From an uncultured Eubacterium sp. (GTDB lineage: Bacteria; Bacillota; Clostridia; Lachnospirales; Lachnospiraceae): DNA of 5,941 bases. The stretch lies in contig CAJOQF010000216.1 of the NCBI GenBank assembly GCA_905236295.1, forward strand, positions 1 to 5,941, in the 5' to 3' direction. The position numbers and the translations under genes are program-made. Positions 5,625-5,941 of the stretch are shown here, piece by piece; the stretch's first letter is position 1; the number at the start of each line of letters is the position of its first letter. Under the pieces are notes generated by a model. The model did not search any database. It saw only the letters and a program-made list of their open reading frames with translations, and was not told the DNA's origin.

Positions 5625-5941
5625 TCAACAATCTACCTTCCACCCATCGAGATTTCTCTCCTTTGAGTCAAAATTTGCTCCTATTTTGATGAGTTTTCTC
5701 CGATCGGCAGCATATGGCTTCGCATATTCCATATCATCTATCTGGTTTAACGCCTCGTCGGCTGTGGAATCCCTCTTGAATTCAAATATATATACATAAT
5801 CATCGGTCTCGACGATGCAGTCTGCTCTACCTTTTGCGCTGTGGACCTCCGTAGCTGTATATTGTCCCAAAAGCATAAAGACAATATAGACTACGTTTTG
5901 GAAATTCTGCTCCACTATCTTCTCATCATTTGGATACGGAA
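5625..5941 (-). CDS. C-terminal PD-(D/E)XK nuclease domain of an AAA-ATPase-like protein (runs off right edge)
   Basis: The frame is open from the right edge to a TGA at 5627-5625; about 105 residues are visible. An in-frame GTG at 5915 is probably not the start, because the codons before it (PYPNDEKI) read as protein and continue the homology. The visible part matches the PDDEXK_9 (DUF1703) domain found at the C-terminus of AAA-ATPase-like proteins of clostridia and Bacteroidetes: QNVVYIVFMLLGQY, then GRAD with the catalytic aspartate, EFK with the catalytic glutamate and lysine (13 and 15 residues later), and a downstream NQIDDMEYAKPY segment. The ending RNLDGWKVDC is typical, so the C-terminus is intact. 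The full protein should carry an N-terminal ATPase domain outside the window. Role unproven; it leads the operon containing the DUF4869-like and ATPase genes. Confidence 0.85.
   Translation of the reverse strand, partial: PYPNDEKIVEQNFQNVVYIVFMLLGQYTATEVHSAKGRADCIVETDDYVYIFEFKRDSTADEALNQIDDMEYAKPYAADRRKLIKIGANFDSKERNLDGWKVDC

Noticed and set aside
1..5941. CRISPR array, tRNA or rRNA, insertion sequence, attachment site
   Set aside because: No regularly spaced repeats, cloverleaf-like sequence, transposase frame, terminal inverted repeats or integrase were found on either strand.

Overview
This 5.9 kb window looks like accessory chromosome from a low-to-moderate GC anaerobic Firmicute, most likely a Lachnospiraceae relative (Butyrivibrio/Roseburia type). 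The reasons are the strong purine-rich ribosome binding sites, the sigma-A-like promoter, and proteins that resemble clostridial families (a DUF4869-type protein, an AAA-ATPase-like/PDDEXK_9 protein, a YghO-like GNAT protein). This placement comes from recalled family resemblance, not a database search.

Layout. (1) Positions 1-2405 hold a divergent acyl-activation block. A YghO-like GNAT acyltransferase runs leftward off the window, and an AMP-forming acyl ligase plus a stand-alone acyl carrier protein run rightward as an operon. The 137 bp between the two start codons hold a good leftward promoter, a rightward -10 box and two imperfect palindromes, so the two arms could be co-regulated. Ligase, carrier and N-acyltransferase are the parts expected for making an N-acylated product; a lipid is the leading guess.

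(2) Positions 2406-2894 hold no intact gene. They contain two joined leftward gene fragments: the N-terminus of a radical-SAM/SPASM-like protein, and an internally deleted, truncated piece of an AlbA_2/Schlafen-type ATP-binding protein. This is a recombination scar.

(3) Positions 2895-4040 encode a complete leftward UDP-galactopyranose mutase (Glf), which makes UDP-galactofuranose for surface glycans. It stands alone, with no glycosyltransferase beside it. A strong leftward terminator at 4122-4154 separates it from the genes upstream.

(4) Positions 4163-5941 are a tight leftward operon: the C-terminal PD-(D/E)XK nuclease domain of an AAA-ATPase-like protein (N-terminus beyond the right edge), a DUF4869-like protein, and a small P-loop ATPase with a TOPRIM-like C-terminal half. 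The ATPase has Walker A and B motifs but no usable ABC signature. Its partner carries an LSGG motif followed by an ABC-tail-like pattern. The pair may form a split OLD/ABC-type ATPase; together with the nuclease and the nearby gene debris this suggests a defence-type or mobile locus. It is the best candidate here for an undescribed system, and the functional reading is inference.
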